Positions 6,729 to 6,840 of a stretch of 6,840 nt of DNA are shown here, in pieces. The position numbers were made by a program, and so were the translations under genes. Source of the stretch: Nitriliruptorales bacterium (GTDB lineage Bacteria > Actinomycetota > Nitriliruptoria > Euzebyales > Egibacteraceae); assembly GCA_007133145.1 (NCBI GenBank), contig SLNF01000210.1, positions 1 through 6,840 on the forward strand, read 5' to 3'. The first letter of the stretch is position 1, and each line of letters starts with the position of its first letter. Below the pieces are notes generated by a model. That model was not told where the DNA came from. It did not search any database and saw only the letters and a list, made by a program, of their open reading frames with translations.

Positions 6729-6840
6729 CCGGCGGCTGGGACGCCGCGCGCGTGCTCGTCGCCGGCCTCGGCCGCTCCGGCGTCGCGGCGGCCCGCGCGC
6801 TCGTCGGGCGTGGTGCGGCGGTCGTCGCCGTCGACGCCGC
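6725..6840 (+). CDS. murD: MurD, UDP-MurNAc-L-Ala:D-Glu ligase, N-terminal fragment
   Basis: Only the first 38 codons are in the window; the frame is open to the edge. GTG 6725 overlaps the mraY stop (GTGA). The fragment contains RVLVAGLGRSGVAAARAL followed by GRGAAVVAVDA, a strand, Gly-rich turn, helix and second strand typical of the MurD N-terminal UDP-binding Rossmann-like domain (GLGxSGxAAA). MurD adds D-glutamate to UDP-MurNAc-L-Ala in the cytoplasm. The P-loop and catalytic residues lie outside, so activity cannot be judged. Upstream there is only a weak GGGGG (6716-6720) as ribosome binding site, so reinitiation after mraY is likely. MurC shares the general fold, but this position directly after mraY and the GLGRSGVAAARAL pattern favour MurD. 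Confidence 0.9.
   Translation, partial: MTGGWDAARVLVAGLGRSGVAAARALVGRGAAVVAVDA

Noticed and set aside
1..6840. Search for tRNA or rRNA genes, CRISPR arrays, insertion sequences, long repeats or an unknown gene system
   Set aside because: Apart from the 31-base, 6-base and 104-base spacers, every base belongs to a recognised dcw gene. No repeats, transposase motifs or structured RNA were seen by eye.

Overview
The window is an internal segment of a bacterial dcw (division and cell wall) cluster. All genes are on the + strand in the order rsmH (3' end) - ftsL - ftsI - murE - murF - mraY - murD (5' end). Base composition is very GC-rich (clearly above 70% by eye), with codon third positions almost entirely G or C and several GTG starts. 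The MraY, FtsI and RsmH sequences look actinobacterial: FtsI has an SVNK active site, MraY has the HHHFE motif in an actinobacterial setting, and RsmH has a CxCPPGLPxCxCG cysteine motif. A high-GC actinobacterium, possibly from a deep-branching class, is the best guess. The genus cannot be told from this sequence.

Layout: bases 2-379 encode the C-terminal 125 residues of the 16S rRNA methyltransferase RsmH. After 31 bases and a strong ribosome binding site comes ftsL (411-842), a small single-pass septum protein. Six bases later is ftsI (849-2687), the septal class B transpeptidase with all three catalytic motifs intact. A 104-base gap (2688-2791) follows, the only sizeable non-coding stretch in the window. 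Then come murE (2792-4267), murF (4264-5658), mraY (5655-6728) and the first 38 codons of murD (6725 to the edge), each pair joined by a 4-base ATGA or GTGA stop/start overlap.

Together the genes cover the later cytoplasmic steps of peptidoglycan precursor synthesis: MurD adds D-Glu, MurE adds diaminopimelate, and MurF adds D-Ala-D-Ala. MraY then makes lipid I at the membrane. FtsL and FtsI carry out septal wall synthesis outside the membrane. RsmH links the cluster to ribosome modification, as is usual for dcw operons.

I found no mobile element, CRISPR array, RNA gene, long repeat or unknown system; this is ordinary core-genome sequence. The part most worth a second look is the ftsI-murE gap. 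It contains a near-perfect ribosome binding site followed by a 9-codon GTG-started reading frame, plus a small hairpin. Codon composition there argues that murE starts at GTG 2792 and not at the upstream ATG 2690.
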